NCBI GenBank assembly: GCA_903904605.1
Contig: CAIVDC010000021.1
Coordinates: 1 to 64,000, forward strand
Reading direction: 5' to 3'
Source: an uncultured Sterolibacterium sp.
Lineage (GTDB): Bacteria; Pseudomonadota; Gammaproteobacteria; Burkholderiales; Rhodocyclaceae
DNA length: 64,000 nt
This document shows positions 28,454-37,394 of this stretch, one piece after another. The number at the start of each line of letters is the position of its first letter. The stretch's first letter is position 1. A program made the position numbers and the translations under genes. Below the pieces are notes generated by a model, which was given only the letters and a program-made list of their open reading frames with translations, was not told the origin of the DNA and did not search any database.

Positions 28454-29884
28454 ATGGACTTTTCCAAACTGCAACAGCGCGGCTCCGTCGAATGGCGGCT
28501 GCCGGCTACGGGCCGCATGCGCGTTCCCGGGGTTATTCTCGCCTCACGCGATCTCGTTGCGGCCATGGACGACAAGGTGCTCGAGCAGATTGCCAACGTC
28601 GCCGGCCTGCCGGGCATCGTCGCAGCCGCTTACGCCATGCCCGATGCCCACTGGGGCTACGGCTTCCCCATCGGAGGGGTTGCCGCCTTCGACGCCGCCG
28701 ACGGCGGCGTGGTCTCTGCCGGCGGCGTCGGTTTCGACATCTCCTGTGGCGTGCGCACCCTGCACACCGGTCTGAAGCGCGCCGACCTCGAAGGTGCCAA
28801 GTTGCGCCTGGCGGACCTGCTCTATGCGCGCATCCCGGCCGGACTAGGCAGCGTCGGCGGGCTGCGTCTGTCCGCTGGCGGAATGGAGGCCATGTTGATG
28901 GGCGGCGCGCGCTGGGCCGTCGGCGAAGGTTACGGCGCGATAGCCGACCTCACGCACATCGAAGACTCCGGCTGCGCCGCGGGCGCCGACCCCGGCGCCG
29001 TGTCAGACCAGGCCAAGAGGCGACAGCGCGACGAGATGGGCACCCTGGGCTCGGGCAATCACTACCTCGAACTGCAAGTGGTGGCCGAACTCTTTGACCA
29101 AGCAGCGGCCCATGACTACGGGCTCGCGGTGGACGACGTGGTCGTCAGCATCCATTGCGGTTCGCGCGGCCTGGGCCACCAGATAGGCACCGACTACCTG
29201 CGCGAAATGGTGTTGGCGGCGCCGGCAGCCGGCATCCTTCTGCCCGACCGCGAACTGGCCTGCGCGCCGCTCGCGTCGGCTCTGGGCCGGCGCTATCTCG
29301 GCGCGATGCGCGCGGCCATCAACTGCGCGCTGGCCAACCGCCAGATCCTCACGCAACTGACGCGCGATGCTTTCGCCGAGGTCTTTCCCGGCAGCGCGCT
29401 GACGCTCCTCTACGACGTTTCCCACAACACCTGCAAAGAGGAGACCCACCGGGTCGATGGCCTCAGCCGCAGGCTGTTCGTGCACCGCAAGGGCGCCACG
29501 CGCGCGTTCGGCCCGGGCCACCCGGAACTGCCAGCCGGATACCGGCGCGCAGGACAGCCGGTGCTGATCGGCGGCAGCATGGGCACCGCTTCCTACATTC
29601 TCGCCGGCCGGGCAGGCGAGGGCGAGCGCGCTTTCGGTTCCGCCTGCCACGGCGCCGGATGGGCGATGAGCCGCCACGAGGCCACACGCCGCTGGCAGGG
29701 GCGGGCGGTGATCGACGAACTGGCAGGGCGCGGCATTCTGATCCGCAGCCCGAGTTCCCGCGGTGTCGCCGAGGAGGCACCGCTCGCCTACAAGGACGTG
29801 GGCGCCGTGGTCGATGCCGCCAATTTGGCCGGACTGGCGGTCAAGGTGGCGCGGCTCGCACCGCTGGTCTGCGTCAAAGGCTGA
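28454..29884 (+). CDS. rtcB: RNA ligase RtcB
   Basis: This 476-residue 3'-phosphate/5'-OH RNA ligase repairs cleaved tRNA and other RNAs using GTP and Mn2+. Motifs include YAMPDAHWGYGFPIG, the metal cysteine in DISCGVRT (about residue 98), GTLGSGNHYLE, HCGSRGLGH, and the guanylylated histidine (His399) in ACHGAGWAMSR. In the family the last motif is normally HGAGR; here Arg is replaced by Trp403. The ATG at 28454 gives a normal start (MDFSKLQQRG). Archease lies 3 kb upstream. Position after dnaK-dnaJ suggests RNA and protein repair under one control. Confidence 0.9.
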   Translation: MDFSKLQQRGSVEWRLPATGRMRVPGVILASRDLVAAMDDKVLEQIANVAGLPGIVAAAYAMPDAHWGYGFPIGGVAAFDAADGGVVSAGGVGFDISCGVRTLHTGLKRADLEGAKLRLADLLYARIPAGLGSVGGLRLSAGGMEAMLMGGARWAVGEGYGAIADLTHIEDSGCAAGADPGAVSDQAKRRQRDEMGTLGSGNHYLELQVVAELFDQAAAHDYGLAVDDVVVSIHCGSRGLGHQIGTDYLREMVLAAPAAGILLPDRELACAPLASALGRRYLGAMRAAINCALANRQILTQLTRDAFAEVFPGSALTLLYDVSHNTCKEETHRVDGLSRRLFVHRKGATRAFGPGHPELPAGYRRAGQPVLIGGSMGTASYILAGRAGEGERAFGSACHGAGWAMSRHEATRRWQGRAVIDELAGRGILIRSPSSRGVAEEAPLAYKDVGAVVDAANLAGLAVKVARLAPLVCVKG

Positions 29885-29889
29885 ATAGG

Positions 29890-30006
29890 ATGGAATCCTG
29901 GATCCGCCACGGCGCCTTGCTCGACACCCCGATTGCGCTAGTCGACCCCGTCATGGCGATGCCCATCGCATTCGGGGAATCGTCGCCCGGCTCGGGGGGA
30001 AGCTAG
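29890..30006 (+). CDS. 38-residue peptide, candidate precursor of modified peptide
   Basis: This short ORF fits exactly between rtcB (stop 29884) and the C39 peptidase gene (start 30010). AAAGG at 29876-29880 lies nine bases before its ATG. It starts MESW, has a hydrophobic central run PIALVDPVMAMPIAF and ends in a Gly/Ser-rich tail with one Glu. It has no cysteine. Its location at the head of a peptidase and two amide-bond ligases makes it a candidate substrate, either a leader cut by the C39-like enzyme or an acceptor for amino acid addition. I do not recognise the sequence, and it could be a spacer ORF. Confidence 0.5.
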   Translation: MESWIRHGALLDTPIALVDPVMAMPIAFGESSPGSGGS

Positions 30007-30009
30007 TCC

Positions 30010-30720
30010 ATGCTGCCGCCTCGTCTCCATCTGCCCGTCGAGATCCTGCCGCAGCCGGACGAAACCACCTGCGGCCCCACCTGCCTGCAGGCCGTCTACC
30101 GTTATTGGGGCCGGCAGGAGCCGTTGCAGGATGTCATCGCTCGCACCGGACGGCTCGAGCGCGGCGGCACGGTTGCGGTATTCCTCGCCTGCGACGCCCT
30201 GCGGCAGGGCTTCCAGGCGACGATCTACACCTTCAACCTTACCGTCTTCGACCCGTCCTGGTTCGCCGGTACGGTGGATATCGGCGAACGCCTGTTGCGC
30301 CAGCGCGCAGAGAAACGCCATGACGAACGCATACAGGAAGTCACCCCCGGCTATATCGAGTTCCTCCGGCTCGGCGGACACCTGCGCCTGACTGACCTGT
30401 CGCGCGATCTGCTGCGCGGATTCCTGCGTCGCCGGCTGCCGATCATCACCGGCCTGAGCGCCACTTATCTTTATCGCGCCATGCGCGAGTATGGCCCGCA
30501 CGACGAAGCGGACGACGTCCGCGGCACCCCGGGTGGCCACTTCGTCATCCTCGCGGGCTATGACCGGCCTGAACGCAGCGTGCTGGTTGCGGACCCGTAC
30601 GGGCCATCCAGGGATTACTGGATCAAGATCGACCGTGCCATCGGCGCCATCCTTCTGGGTATCGTCACCCACGATGCCAATCTGCTGATCATCCAGCCGG
30701 CGCGCGGGCCGCGGCCATGA
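30010..30720 (+). CDS. C39-like (papain-fold) cysteine peptidase
   Basis: This 236-residue protein has the C39 catalytic arrangement: helper Gln15, nucleophile Cys21 in DETTCGPTCLQAVYRYWG, His177 in GGHFVILAGYD and Asp195 in VADPYG. It has no membrane segment, ABC domain or signal peptide, so it is a soluble stand-alone peptidase rather than a bacteriocin exporter. C39 enzymes usually cut after double-glycine leaders or act as papain-like processing enzymes. Its stop overlaps the RimK-like gene (ATGA), and a 38-residue ORF lies 3 bp before it. Together these suggest processing of a peptide modified by the next two ligases. Confidence 0.75.
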   Translation: MLPPRLHLPVEILPQPDETTCGPTCLQAVYRYWGRQEPLQDVIARTGRLERGGTVAVFLACDALRQGFQATIYTFNLTVFDPSWFAGTVDIGERLLRQRAEKRHDERIQEVTPGYIEFLRLGGHLRLTDLSRDLLRGFLRRRLPIITGLSATYLYRAMREYGPHDEADDVRGTPGGHFVILAGYDRPERSVLVADPYGPSRDYWIKIDRAIGAILLGIVTHDANLLIIQPARGPRP

Positions 30721-32186
30721 GAGCGCTGGTCGTCGTCGATGTCCCCCGGGACTGGCCACTGGCCATCCCCCACGTGGCCGTCGTGGCTGCGCGCGCCTAC
30801 CTGACCGATCCGGCCTACGGCAGTGAGCCTGCCTTGCGGGTCTACAACCTGTGCAAGTCCTATCGCTACCAGAGCTTCGGCTACTACGTCTCCCTGCTGG
30901 CAGAGGCGAGGGGGCACAAGCCCCTGCCGCTCGTCGGCGCGATCGAGGACCTGCAATCGCAGAATCTGGTCCGGCTCCTGACCTCCAGTCTCGACGAACT
31001 GGTGGCCAAGTCTCTGGCACCGATCAAGTCGGACGAATTCACCCTCAGCATCTATTTCGGTCGCAACATCGCGGCCCGTTACGACGCGCTCAGCCGGCAG
31101 ATCTTCGACCTGTTCCAGGCCCCGCTGCTGCGGGCCCTGTTTGCGCGCAAGACCGGCGCCTGGCATGTGGACAGGGTCGAGACCATCACGGCCAGCGACA
31201 TCCCGACCGAGCACCAGGACTTCGTCGTCGAGGCAGCGCGCAGGTATTTCTCCGGACTCCGGCCCAGACCGCGGCGCCAGCGTCCGCCCAGATTTGACCT
31301 GGCGATCCTGCACGACCCCGACCAGGCGCATCCGCCCTCCAACGAAGCGGCGCTGGCGAAGTTCGCGCGGGCGGCGCATGCGCTCGACATTCAGACCGAG
31401 GTGATAGGGCGTGCGGACATGGGCAGGCTGAGGTACTTCGACGGGCTGTTCATCCGCGACACCACCTTCATCAACCACTACACCTATCGCTTTTCGCGCC
31501 GCGCCGCTGCCGAGGGACTGGCGGTTATCGACGATCCGGACTCGATACTCCGCTGCAACAACAAGGTCTATCTCGCCGAGTTGCTGCCCCGGCACGGCAT
31601 TCCCGTGCCGAAGACCCTGCTCGTGCATCGGGACAACCTGCAGCAGATCATTCCGGTTCTGGGGCTGCCCTGCGTCCTCAAGCAGCCGGACAGTTCCTTC
31701 TCCCTCGGGGTCGTCAAGGCCGAGTCGGAAGCAGAGTTGAGCGCGCTGGTCAGCCGCCTGCTGGAAAAGTCCGTGCTGATCGTCGCCCAGGAATATCTGC
31801 CGACCGAATTCGACTGGCGCGTGGGCATTCTCGACGGTCGTCCCCTGTTCGTCTGCCAGTACTACATGGCCCCGGGGCACTGGCAGATCATTCGCCACGC
31901 CTCCGCGCGCACGGCTTACGAGGAAGGGCCCACGCTGGCCCTGCCGGTGGATGAAGCGCCGCCGCAACTGATCAGGCTCGCCCTCCAGGCGGCCAAACTG
32001 ATCGGCGAAGGTTTCTACGGCGTAGACCTCAAGCAGAAGGGGAAGGGCTCTTGCGTGGTCGAGATCAACGACAACCCCAACGTCGATGCCGGCAACGAGG
32101 ACGGCGTGCTCAAGGATGCGCTCTACCGCCAGGTCATGGCCGTGTTCGCCAGCAGGATGGCGGCAAGAGGCAGGCACCAGCCATGA
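30717..32186 (+). CDS. RimK-like ATP-grasp ligase with RLAN domain
   Basis: In this 489-residue protein, residues 1 to about 170 are the RLAN domain that precedes certain RimK-like ATP-grasps (MRALVVVDVPRDWPL, SYRYQSFGYYVSLLAEARG). The ATP-grasp fold follows: RCNNKVYLAELLPRHGIPVP, the ATP-binding VLKQPDSSFSLGVVK, and the metal-binding end VVEINDNPNVDAG (about residue 455). These enzymes form amide bonds between a carboxylate and an amine through an acyl phosphate; RimK itself adds glutamate to a protein tail. It overlaps both neighbours by ATGA, so it is translated with the C39 peptidase and the GCS2-like ligase. Confidence 0.85.
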   Translation: MRALVVVDVPRDWPLAIPHVAVVAARAYLTDPAYGSEPALRVYNLCKSYRYQSFGYYVSLLAEARGHKPLPLVGAIEDLQSQNLVRLLTSSLDELVAKSLAPIKSDEFTLSIYFGRNIAARYDALSRQIFDLFQAPLLRALFARKTGAWHVDRVETITASDIPTEHQDFVVEAARRYFSGLRPRPRRQRPPRFDLAILHDPDQAHPPSNEAALAKFARAAHALDIQTEVIGRADMGRLRYFDGLFIRDTTFINHYTYRFSRRAAAEGLAVIDDPDSILRCNNKVYLAELLPRHGIPVPKTLLVHRDNLQQIIPVLGLPCVLKQPDSSFSLGVVKAESEAELSALVSRLLEKSVLIVAQEYLPTEFDWRVGILDGRPLFVCQYYMAPGHWQIIRHASARTAYEEGPTLALPVDEAPPQLIRLALQAAKLIGEGFYGVDLKQKGKGSCVVEINDNPNVDAGNEDGVLKDALYRQVMAVFASRMAARGRHQP

Positions 32187-33430
32187 CCCCGCCTGCCGCT
32201 GCCTTGCCGGCGTTCTCGGCCTACGGCATCGAACTCGAGTACATGATCGTGGCGAGCGACAGCCTGTCGGTCCTGCCGATCGCCGACCGGCTGTTGCGCG
32301 GGGTCTCCGGCGAGGAGGCGGGCGGGGTGAACGACGCTTGCTTCGCCTGGTCCAACGAACTCGCGCTGCACCTCGTCGAGCTGAAGAACGCCATCCCGCA
32401 GCCAAGGCTGGAAGGCCTTGCCGCAGGCTTTCAGGCTGAACTCGGGCGCATCGACGGGCTGCTTGCCGGGTTCGGCGCCCGGCTCATGCCCGGCGCGATG
32501 CACCCTTGGATGAACCCGGCGAAGGAAACGCGGCTGTGGCCGCTGCACGGTCGGGAGATCTACCGCAGCTACGACCGCATTTTCAACTGCCGTTCGCACG
32601 GATGGGCCAATATCCAGAGCATGCATCTCAACCTGCCCTTCGCCGGCGACGAGGAGTTCGCCCGAATGCACGCCGCAGTGCGCCTACTGCTGCCGATCCT
32701 GCCGGCGCTGGCGGCGAGTTCCCCGGTGGCGGAAGGTCGAGCTCGCGAAGCTCTGGATTTTCGCATGCACTGCTATCGCTTCCACGCGGCCCGCGTACCT
32801 TCGCTGATCGGCCGCCTGGTCCCCGACAATGCCGTCAGCCGCAACGAATACGAAGCCGAGGTCTTGGCGCCAATGTACCGCGATATCGCGCCCCTAGACC
32901 CCGGCGGCATACTGCGGCACGAGTGGCTCAACACCCGCGGCGCGATTCCGCGCTTCGATCGCAACGCCCTGGAGATCCGGGTCATCGACGTGCAGGAGTG
33001 CCCGCAGGCCGATCTGGCCATCGCCGCCCTGGTAAGTGCCGTCGCCAGGGCGCTGTACGAAGGCCGCTGGTCGGCCGCCGAGGCCCAACGGCACATTGCC
33101 ACCGGCGCGCTTGCGGACATTCTGCTCGCGTGCATCCGCGACGCCGACCGGACCCTGATAGAAGATGCAGATTACCTCGATCTGTTCGGATTTCCGCAGG
33201 ACCGTTGCGAGGCCCATGAGTTGTGGCGGCACCTGCTCGACACCTGCGCCGCGGACCCCCTCCTGTCCCAGGTCTGCCCGGCACCGCTCGATCTCATCTT
33301 GAGCAGCGGCCCTCTGGCGCGACGCATCATGCGTGCCCTCGGGGACGATTTTGCGCAGCCTCGGCTTCACGCCGTCTATCGCGAACTTTGCGACTGCCTC
33401 GCCGGCGGGCGTCTGTTCATGGACAGCTGA
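32183..33430 (+). CDS. GCS2-like glutamate-cysteine ligase family protein
   Basis: This 415-residue member of the glutamine synthetase-like carboxylate-amine ligase fold has GIELEYMIV near the N-terminus and ALHLVELKNAIPQP as the acidic metal and substrate region. NIQSMHLNLPF lies in the central sheet, and RNALEIRVIDVQECPQADLA is a conserved late motif. GCS2 enzymes join glutamate or similar acids to an amine, but the family includes peptide-modifying amidoligases. The ATG at 32183 overlaps the RimK-like stop. Pairing of an ATP-grasp and a GCS2 ligase suggests two successive amide bonds on one product. Confidence 0.8.
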   Translation: MTPPAAALPAFSAYGIELEYMIVASDSLSVLPIADRLLRGVSGEEAGGVNDACFAWSNELALHLVELKNAIPQPRLEGLAAGFQAELGRIDGLLAGFGARLMPGAMHPWMNPAKETRLWPLHGREIYRSYDRIFNCRSHGWANIQSMHLNLPFAGDEEFARMHAAVRLLLPILPALAASSPVAEGRAREALDFRMHCYRFHAARVPSLIGRLVPDNAVSRNEYEAEVLAPMYRDIAPLDPGGILRHEWLNTRGAIPRFDRNALEIRVIDVQECPQADLAIAALVSAVARALYEGRWSAAEAQRHIATGALADILLACIRDADRTLIEDADYLDLFGFPQDRCEAHELWRHLLDTCAADPLLSQVCPAPLDLILSSGPLARRIMRALGDDFAQPRLHAVYRELCDCLAGGRLFMDS

Positions 33431-33432
33431 AC

Positions 33433-34176
33433 ATGGTCCAACGCGACGAGTACCTCGTCACCTGCGAACATGGCGGGCAACGGATTCCAGTCCGCTATCG
33501 CAACTGCTTCGAGGGCTGCGAAGCCGTGCTGCAAAGCCACCGCGGCTACGATGCCGGGGCCTTGAGCATGGCCCGGGCGATGGCGCGGCAACTCGGCGCG
33601 CCGCTGATCTATTCGACCATCAGCCGCCTGCTGGTGGACCTCAACCGCTCGCCCGGACATCCGCGCCTGCACGCCGAGGCCATTCGGCGCCTGCCCGCAG
33701 ACAGCCGGCAGCGGATACTCGACCGCTATTACCGGCCGTTTCGTGCCAGGGCGGAGGCGGCGATCGTACGAGCGCTGGCAAGGGGCAAACGCGTGATCCA
33801 CCTCTCCAGCCACAGCTTCACGCCGGTGCTCGACGGCGCCGTTCGGAACGTCGACGTGGGCCTTCTGTACGACCCGGCACGCACCGGCGAAGCCGTCCTG
33901 TGCGAGGCGTGGCTGGCCTGCCTCAAAGCGCGGGAGCCGGAGCTGAGACTGCGCCGAAACTATCCCTATAGCGGCAGATCCGATGGCTTTACCGCTTACC
34001 TGCGCCGCCGCTTCCCGGCCGGGGATTACATCGGCGTCGAACTTGAGATCAACCAGGCCATCGTGGCGGACGGCAAAACCTGGCCGCGATTGAGAACCCA
34101 GGTGATTGCCAGCCTGGTCCAGGCTCTGGAGCGGGCGAGATGCGCCCCGAGTTGCGCCGGGGTGGCCAGCGCATAA
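33433..34176 (+). CDS. N-formylglutamate amidohydrolase-like protein
   Basis: This 247-residue member of the N-formylglutamate amidohydrolase family has a zinc-dependent carboxypeptidase-like fold. [11 protein letters not shown] carries the first metal ligands and HLSSHSFTP a further histidine, with [19 protein letters not shown] and GVELEINQ typical of the family. Since histidine utilisation genes are absent, the natural substrate is more likely an amide made by the two adjacent ligases, for which it could act as trimming or editing hydrolase. The ATG at 33433 lies 2 bp after the GCS2-like stop. Confidence 0.8.
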   Translation: MVQRDEYLVTCEHGGQRIPVRYRNCFEGCEAVLQSHRGYDAGALSMARAMARQLGAPLIYSTISRLLVDLNRSPGHPRLHAEAIRRLPADSRQRILDRYYRPFRARAEAAIVRALARGKRVIHLSSHSFTPVLDGAVRNVDVGLLYDPARTGEAVLCEAWLACLKAREPELRLRRNYPYSGRSDGFTAYLRRRFPAGDYIGVELEINQAIVADGKTWPRLRTQVIASLVQALERARCAPSCAGVASA

Positions 34177-34192
34177 CCGACGGAGATTTCCA

Positions 34193-35200
34193 ATGGACGA
34201 AGACTTGATCAGTCTGTTTGCCTTGAATTCGAGCAGGGCATTTGGCGAGAGCGTCAGCCTACGCCTCGGGATTCCCCTGAGCGCACACGAGGAAAGGGAA
34301 TTCGAGGATGGAGAACACAAATCCCGGCCACTGGTCAACGTGCGTGGCAAGGACGTATTCGTGATCCAGTCGCTGTATCACGATCGGCAGCTCAGCGTGA
34401 ACGACAAATTGTGCCGTCTGTTGTTCTTCATCGGCGCACTGGTGGATGCCTCGGCAAAACGGGTGACGGCCGTGGTCCCTTATCTTTGCTATGCCCGCAA
34501 GGAAGTGAAAACCCAGCCACGCGACCCGGTGACGACCCGCTACATCGCCAGTCTGTTCGAGGCCGTGGGCACCCACCGCATCATTGCGCAGGATGTGCAT
34601 AATGTCGCAGCATTTCAAAACGCTTTCAGGTGCCGTACCGAGCATTTGGAGGCCCGAGGACTGTTTGCGGACTACTTTTCCGGAATCCTGCGCGATCAGG
34701 AGATCGTCGTCGTCTCGCCGGATGTAGGCGGAATGAAAAGAGCAGAGCGGCTCCGGCAAGCCTTGAGCCTCGCCACGGGCAAATCTGTCCCGATCGCATT
34801 TATGGAAAAACAACGCAGCAAGGGCGTGGTCACCGGCGGCGCCTTGGTCGGAAGGGTCGCCGACAGGGCGGCCATCATCATCGATGACTTGATCAGCACG
34901 GGTACGACCATGGCGCGCGCGGCCAAGGCCTGCTGCGAGTCGGGTGCGACCAAGGTCTATGCCGCAGCTTCGCATGGGATCTTCGTCGGCGAAGCGGGGA
35001 ACGTCCTGGCGAACCCGGCCTTGGAACAGGTGATCATCACGGACAGCATTCCGCCTTTCCGGCTGGGCCCTGCGCTGGTGGCAGCCAAACTGGTCGTGCT
35101 GGACAGCGCATCCCTCTTCGCCGAAGCGATCAGACGAATCCACGGCGGGGGTTCTATCGTCGAACTGCTGGAGCCTCAGCGCGACCTGCTGCTTGGATAG
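34193..35200 (+). CDS. prs: Ribose-phosphate pyrophosphokinase
   Basis: This 335-residue PRPP synthetase family protein catalyses ribose 5-phosphate + ATP to PRPP + AMP. The N-terminal segment includes [13 protein letters not shown] and the PYLCYARKE flexible loop region. The PRPP-binding loop is [18 protein letters not shown] (about residue 223-240), and [13 protein letters not shown] is another conserved motif. It is somewhat divergent from housekeeping Prs, so it is probably a second copy used in the island. A phosphoribosyltransferase fusion lies 2.3 kb downstream. It follows the amidohydrolase by 16 bp and may be in that operon. Confidence 0.85.
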   Translation: MDEDLISLFALNSSRAFGESVSLRLGIPLSAHEEREFEDGEHKSRPLVNVRGKDVFVIQSLYHDRQLSVNDKLCRLLFFIGALVDASAKRVTAVVPYLCYARKEVKTQPRDPVTTRYIASLFEAVGTHRIIAQDVHNVAAFQNAFRCRTEHLEARGLFADYFSGILRDQEIVVVSPDVGGMKRAERLRQALSLATGKSVPIAFMEKQRSKGVVTGGALVGRVADRAAIIIDDLISTGTTMARAAKACCESGATKVYAAASHGIFVGEAGNVLANPALEQVIITDSIPPFRLGPALVAAKLVVLDSASLFAEAIRRIHGGGSIVELLEPQRDLLLG

Positions 35201-35223
35201 GGCGCAGCGCTGCCGAAATACTC

Positions 35224-36252
35224 TTAGCGAAGAGCGTCGTTGTATCTTTCCGCCATGTTCAGATAGCCGGCGGCATACCTTGCCCATTTTTGACGATCCG
35301 ACACCACCGGGTCGGAGAGATGCATGGCGGCGAGTTTTGCCCTGAGGCAAGCCCGGTAGCTCTTGTAGAAGGCAATAAGTCTTTCGCCTGGGTCATCGCC
35401 GCTGAGCTTTCGATAGGCCTCTATGATCGCCTTCGACTCGGCATGGCCGCCCAGGCGCTCGCACTCCATCGCGAGAAAGGCGATTTCATCCGCCGCATCG
35501 AGTATCCTGAATTCCCTGTTGAACTCCAGGCAGTCTATGATCACCGGCTCGCTCTCCAGGCAGACATGTTCCGGCCGGAGATCCCCATGGCCTTCGACTA
35601 TCCTTCCTTCGCTGGCGCGACGCTCGAAAAGCTCCGGCTGTCGACCCAATATGGCCAATTGTGCCGCCACGACTCTCTCGATCCGATCCAGAGCCAACCC
35701 ATATCGCGGTGCCGTCAGTTCGCGGCCATTCGCCGTCACGTCTCCCACCAGCCGCAGCCGATATGCAAAAGGTTCAACATTTGACGAAGGCGACATTCGG
35801 TAATGCGCAACAAGCTTTTCCACCAGGCGGCGCAGCCCCGCTTCGGGCACCGGCCCCTTCCTGATCAAATTATCCAGCATGCGCTCATCCGGCAAGCGCC
35901 GCATCTTGACCAGCCAATCGACCGTTCTTCCCTTCCCTCCCAATTCCAGGCGTCCGTCGGTAGCCACCGTCATCGGAACAGTGCCAAGATACACGTCCGA
36001 TGCCAATCGCCGATTGAGCAGGACTTCCTCCTCGCAGTCCAGACGTCTCGCATCAAGCGTGCGGAAATCGACGAATTGGCTGCACACAGGTTTCTTGAGC
36101 TTGTACGCATGGCGCTCAGTCAAAAACACCCATGACATATGGGTCTCCACGACCGTGATCTGCGTTGAGCCATCCAAGAAGACGTCAGCCTGCTTCAAAA
36201 ACGCGACCTTCGCTTCAATTCCTACCGGAATTTCAAGGGAATGGCTTTCCAT
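35224..36252 (-). CDS. COG2187 aminoglycoside phosphotransferase-like kinase
   Basis: This 342-residue protein has the APH kinase catalytic loop [14 protein letters not shown] (about residue 225) followed by the metal-binding IIDCLEFN. The N-terminus (ETHMSWVFLTERHAYKLKKPV) carries the ATP-site lysine. COG2187 proteins occur in stress and low-oxygen islands; their substrate is unknown, and antibiotic resistance should not be assumed. It is convergent with the PRPP synthetase gene. I chose the ATG at 36252 (MESHSLEI); the longer reading from 36360 adds a basic stretch with no domain. Confidence 0.78.
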   Translation of the reverse strand: MESHSLEIPVGIEAKVAFLKQADVFLDGSTQITVVETHMSWVFLTERHAYKLKKPVCSQFVDFRTLDARRLDCEEEVLLNRRLASDVYLGTVPMTVATDGRLELGGKGRTVDWLVKMRRLPDERMLDNLIRKGPVPEAGLRRLVEKLVAHYRMSPSSNVEPFAYRLRLVGDVTANGRELTAPRYGLALDRIERVVAAQLAILGRQPELFERRASEGRIVEGHGDLRPEHVCLESEPVIIDCLEFNREFRILDAADEIAFLAMECERLGGHAESKAIIEAYRKLSGDDPGERLIAFYKSYRACLRAKLAAMHLSDPVVSDRQKWARYAAGYLNMAERYNDALR

Positions 36253-36389
36253 CGTCGTCAACTGACTCCCCTCTCGGTGTCGGGGCCTGCTTTTTGACTT
36301 CCATCTTCGGCCGTTGGGCGCGAGACCGGCGGCGAAGATGCATAGTGCGGGAAGGGACAAGTTGCCTAGCCTACGAACCTTCTCACTCG

Positions 36390-36938
36390 CTACACTCGCG
36401 TCATATGCTTGGCGATGCTAACGCGCCGCGCCTGGAGTCCTTCGCCCCCGTCCTGTAACAGGAAGCGCACTTGCGTGCCGGGCTTCAGGTCGCCCAGTTC
36501 GCCATTCACCACATTGTCGCCGCTGAAGTAGCACTCGCGTCCATCCGATGCTTCTATGAAGCCGTAACCTTCATCGGAAAACGTGCGTGCGATCCGCCCC
36601 AAATATTCCGGCTCGTGGACCTTGCTCTGGCCGCGCTGCACCCGCGCATAGTCCTCTAGTTGGCGCCGCGCCGAATCGAACGCGTCGCGGATGGCGACGT
36701 AGATATCCTCGTCGTGGTCGCGGTTCACGACGATCTCTTTTCCCGGCGCCGTGAGGTCGATCCTGATGCTGAATTGCCTGCCCTGATGTTTGTGCCTGCC
36801 GAGGGTCTGGACCGTGATATGGCAGCCGATGAGTTGCGGATAGAAGTGCTCGATCTTTTCTGCCTTTGCCTGCAAAACCTGCTCCACGGCTGCCGAGTCG
36901 GGCATATCCTGAAAAGTGATGCGCAGCGGTATCTTCAT
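36390..36938 (-). CDS. HPF/RaiA ribosome hibernation domain fused to cold-shock domain
   Basis: This 182-residue protein has two domains. Residues 1 to about 105 are an S30AE fold (MKIPLRITFQDMPDS, then DEDIYVAIRDAFDSARRQLED) that binds the 30S decoding site to stop translation. Residues about 112-178 are a cold-shock/S1-like OB fold (GRIARTFSDEGYGFIEA ... ECYFSGDNVV). In usual long HPF proteins the C-terminal part is a dimerisation domain, so here an RNA-binding module replaces it. It would suit ribosome silencing during energy limitation. The gene stands alone, with the small membrane protein gene upstream in the same direction. Confidence 0.85.
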   Translation of the reverse strand: MKIPLRITFQDMPDSAAVEQVLQAKAEKIEHFYPQLIGCHITVQTLGRHKHQGRQFSIRIDLTAPGKEIVVNRDHDEDIYVAIRDAFDSARRQLEDYARVQRGQSKVHEPEYLGRIARTFSDEGYGFIEASDGRECYFSGDNVVNGELGDLKPGTQVRFLLQDGGEGLQARRVSIAKHMTRV

Positions 36939-37130
36939 GGCGATTTCTCCGGTTGGCGAAGCCTTTCAAGTCGGGCGGACACATTTGCGCGCGCGATCGC
37001 GATGCGGATGGCAGGGCCTGCCAGGCGTCCTTCCGCGAGCTGCGCATTGGCGCTTTCGATGGTCTTCTCCCGCACCGGCGGCGACAGGTGTTTCATGGAA
37101 GTTGGATATCCGAGCCAAGTCCACGGCGCC

Positions 37131-37325
37131 TCAACGTCTCCTGCCGGCGTCGCGCTGCTCCAGAAAGATTCCAATGATTTCAAGGAAGATGCCGGCGAGC
37201 AACAATACGAGCCCCGTCATGGGAAACGAGCCAAAGGCGGACCCTGGTGCGAGCCACATCAGCAAACCGCCCGCAACAACCAGCAGGACACCTATTAGGC
37301 GCCGCGGTCGCTTCCGTTTCAGCAT
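37131..37325 (-). CDS. Small two-helix membrane protein
   Basis: This 64-residue protein has a basic N-terminus (MLKRKRPRRLIG), two hydrophobic segments (about residues 11-26 and 35-53) joined by a short Gly/Ser/Pro loop, and a basic Arg tail. I recognise no named family. It is divergent from the phosphoribosyltransferase fusion, with an FNR-like box between them that could serve both. A possible role is a small stress-induced membrane peptide. Confidence 0.55.
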   Translation of the reverse strand: MLKRKRPRRLIGVLLVVAGGLLMWLAPGSAFGSFPMTGLVLLLAGIFLEIIGIFLEQRDAGRRR

Positions 37326-37394
37326 TTCTATCCTCCTGTCATCGTCGGCGGACTTTCAGTATAGCCCTGACTCGTGGCCATACGTAGACACTAT

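Noticed and set aside
35204-35213. Palindrome GCAGCGCTGC between two convergent genes, considered as bidirectional terminator
   Set aside because: It has no loop and no T or A runs on either side.
35224-36252. Aminoglycoside resistance gene
   Set aside because: Only the kinase fold is shared; the COG2187-type N-terminus and stress context argue against drug resistance.
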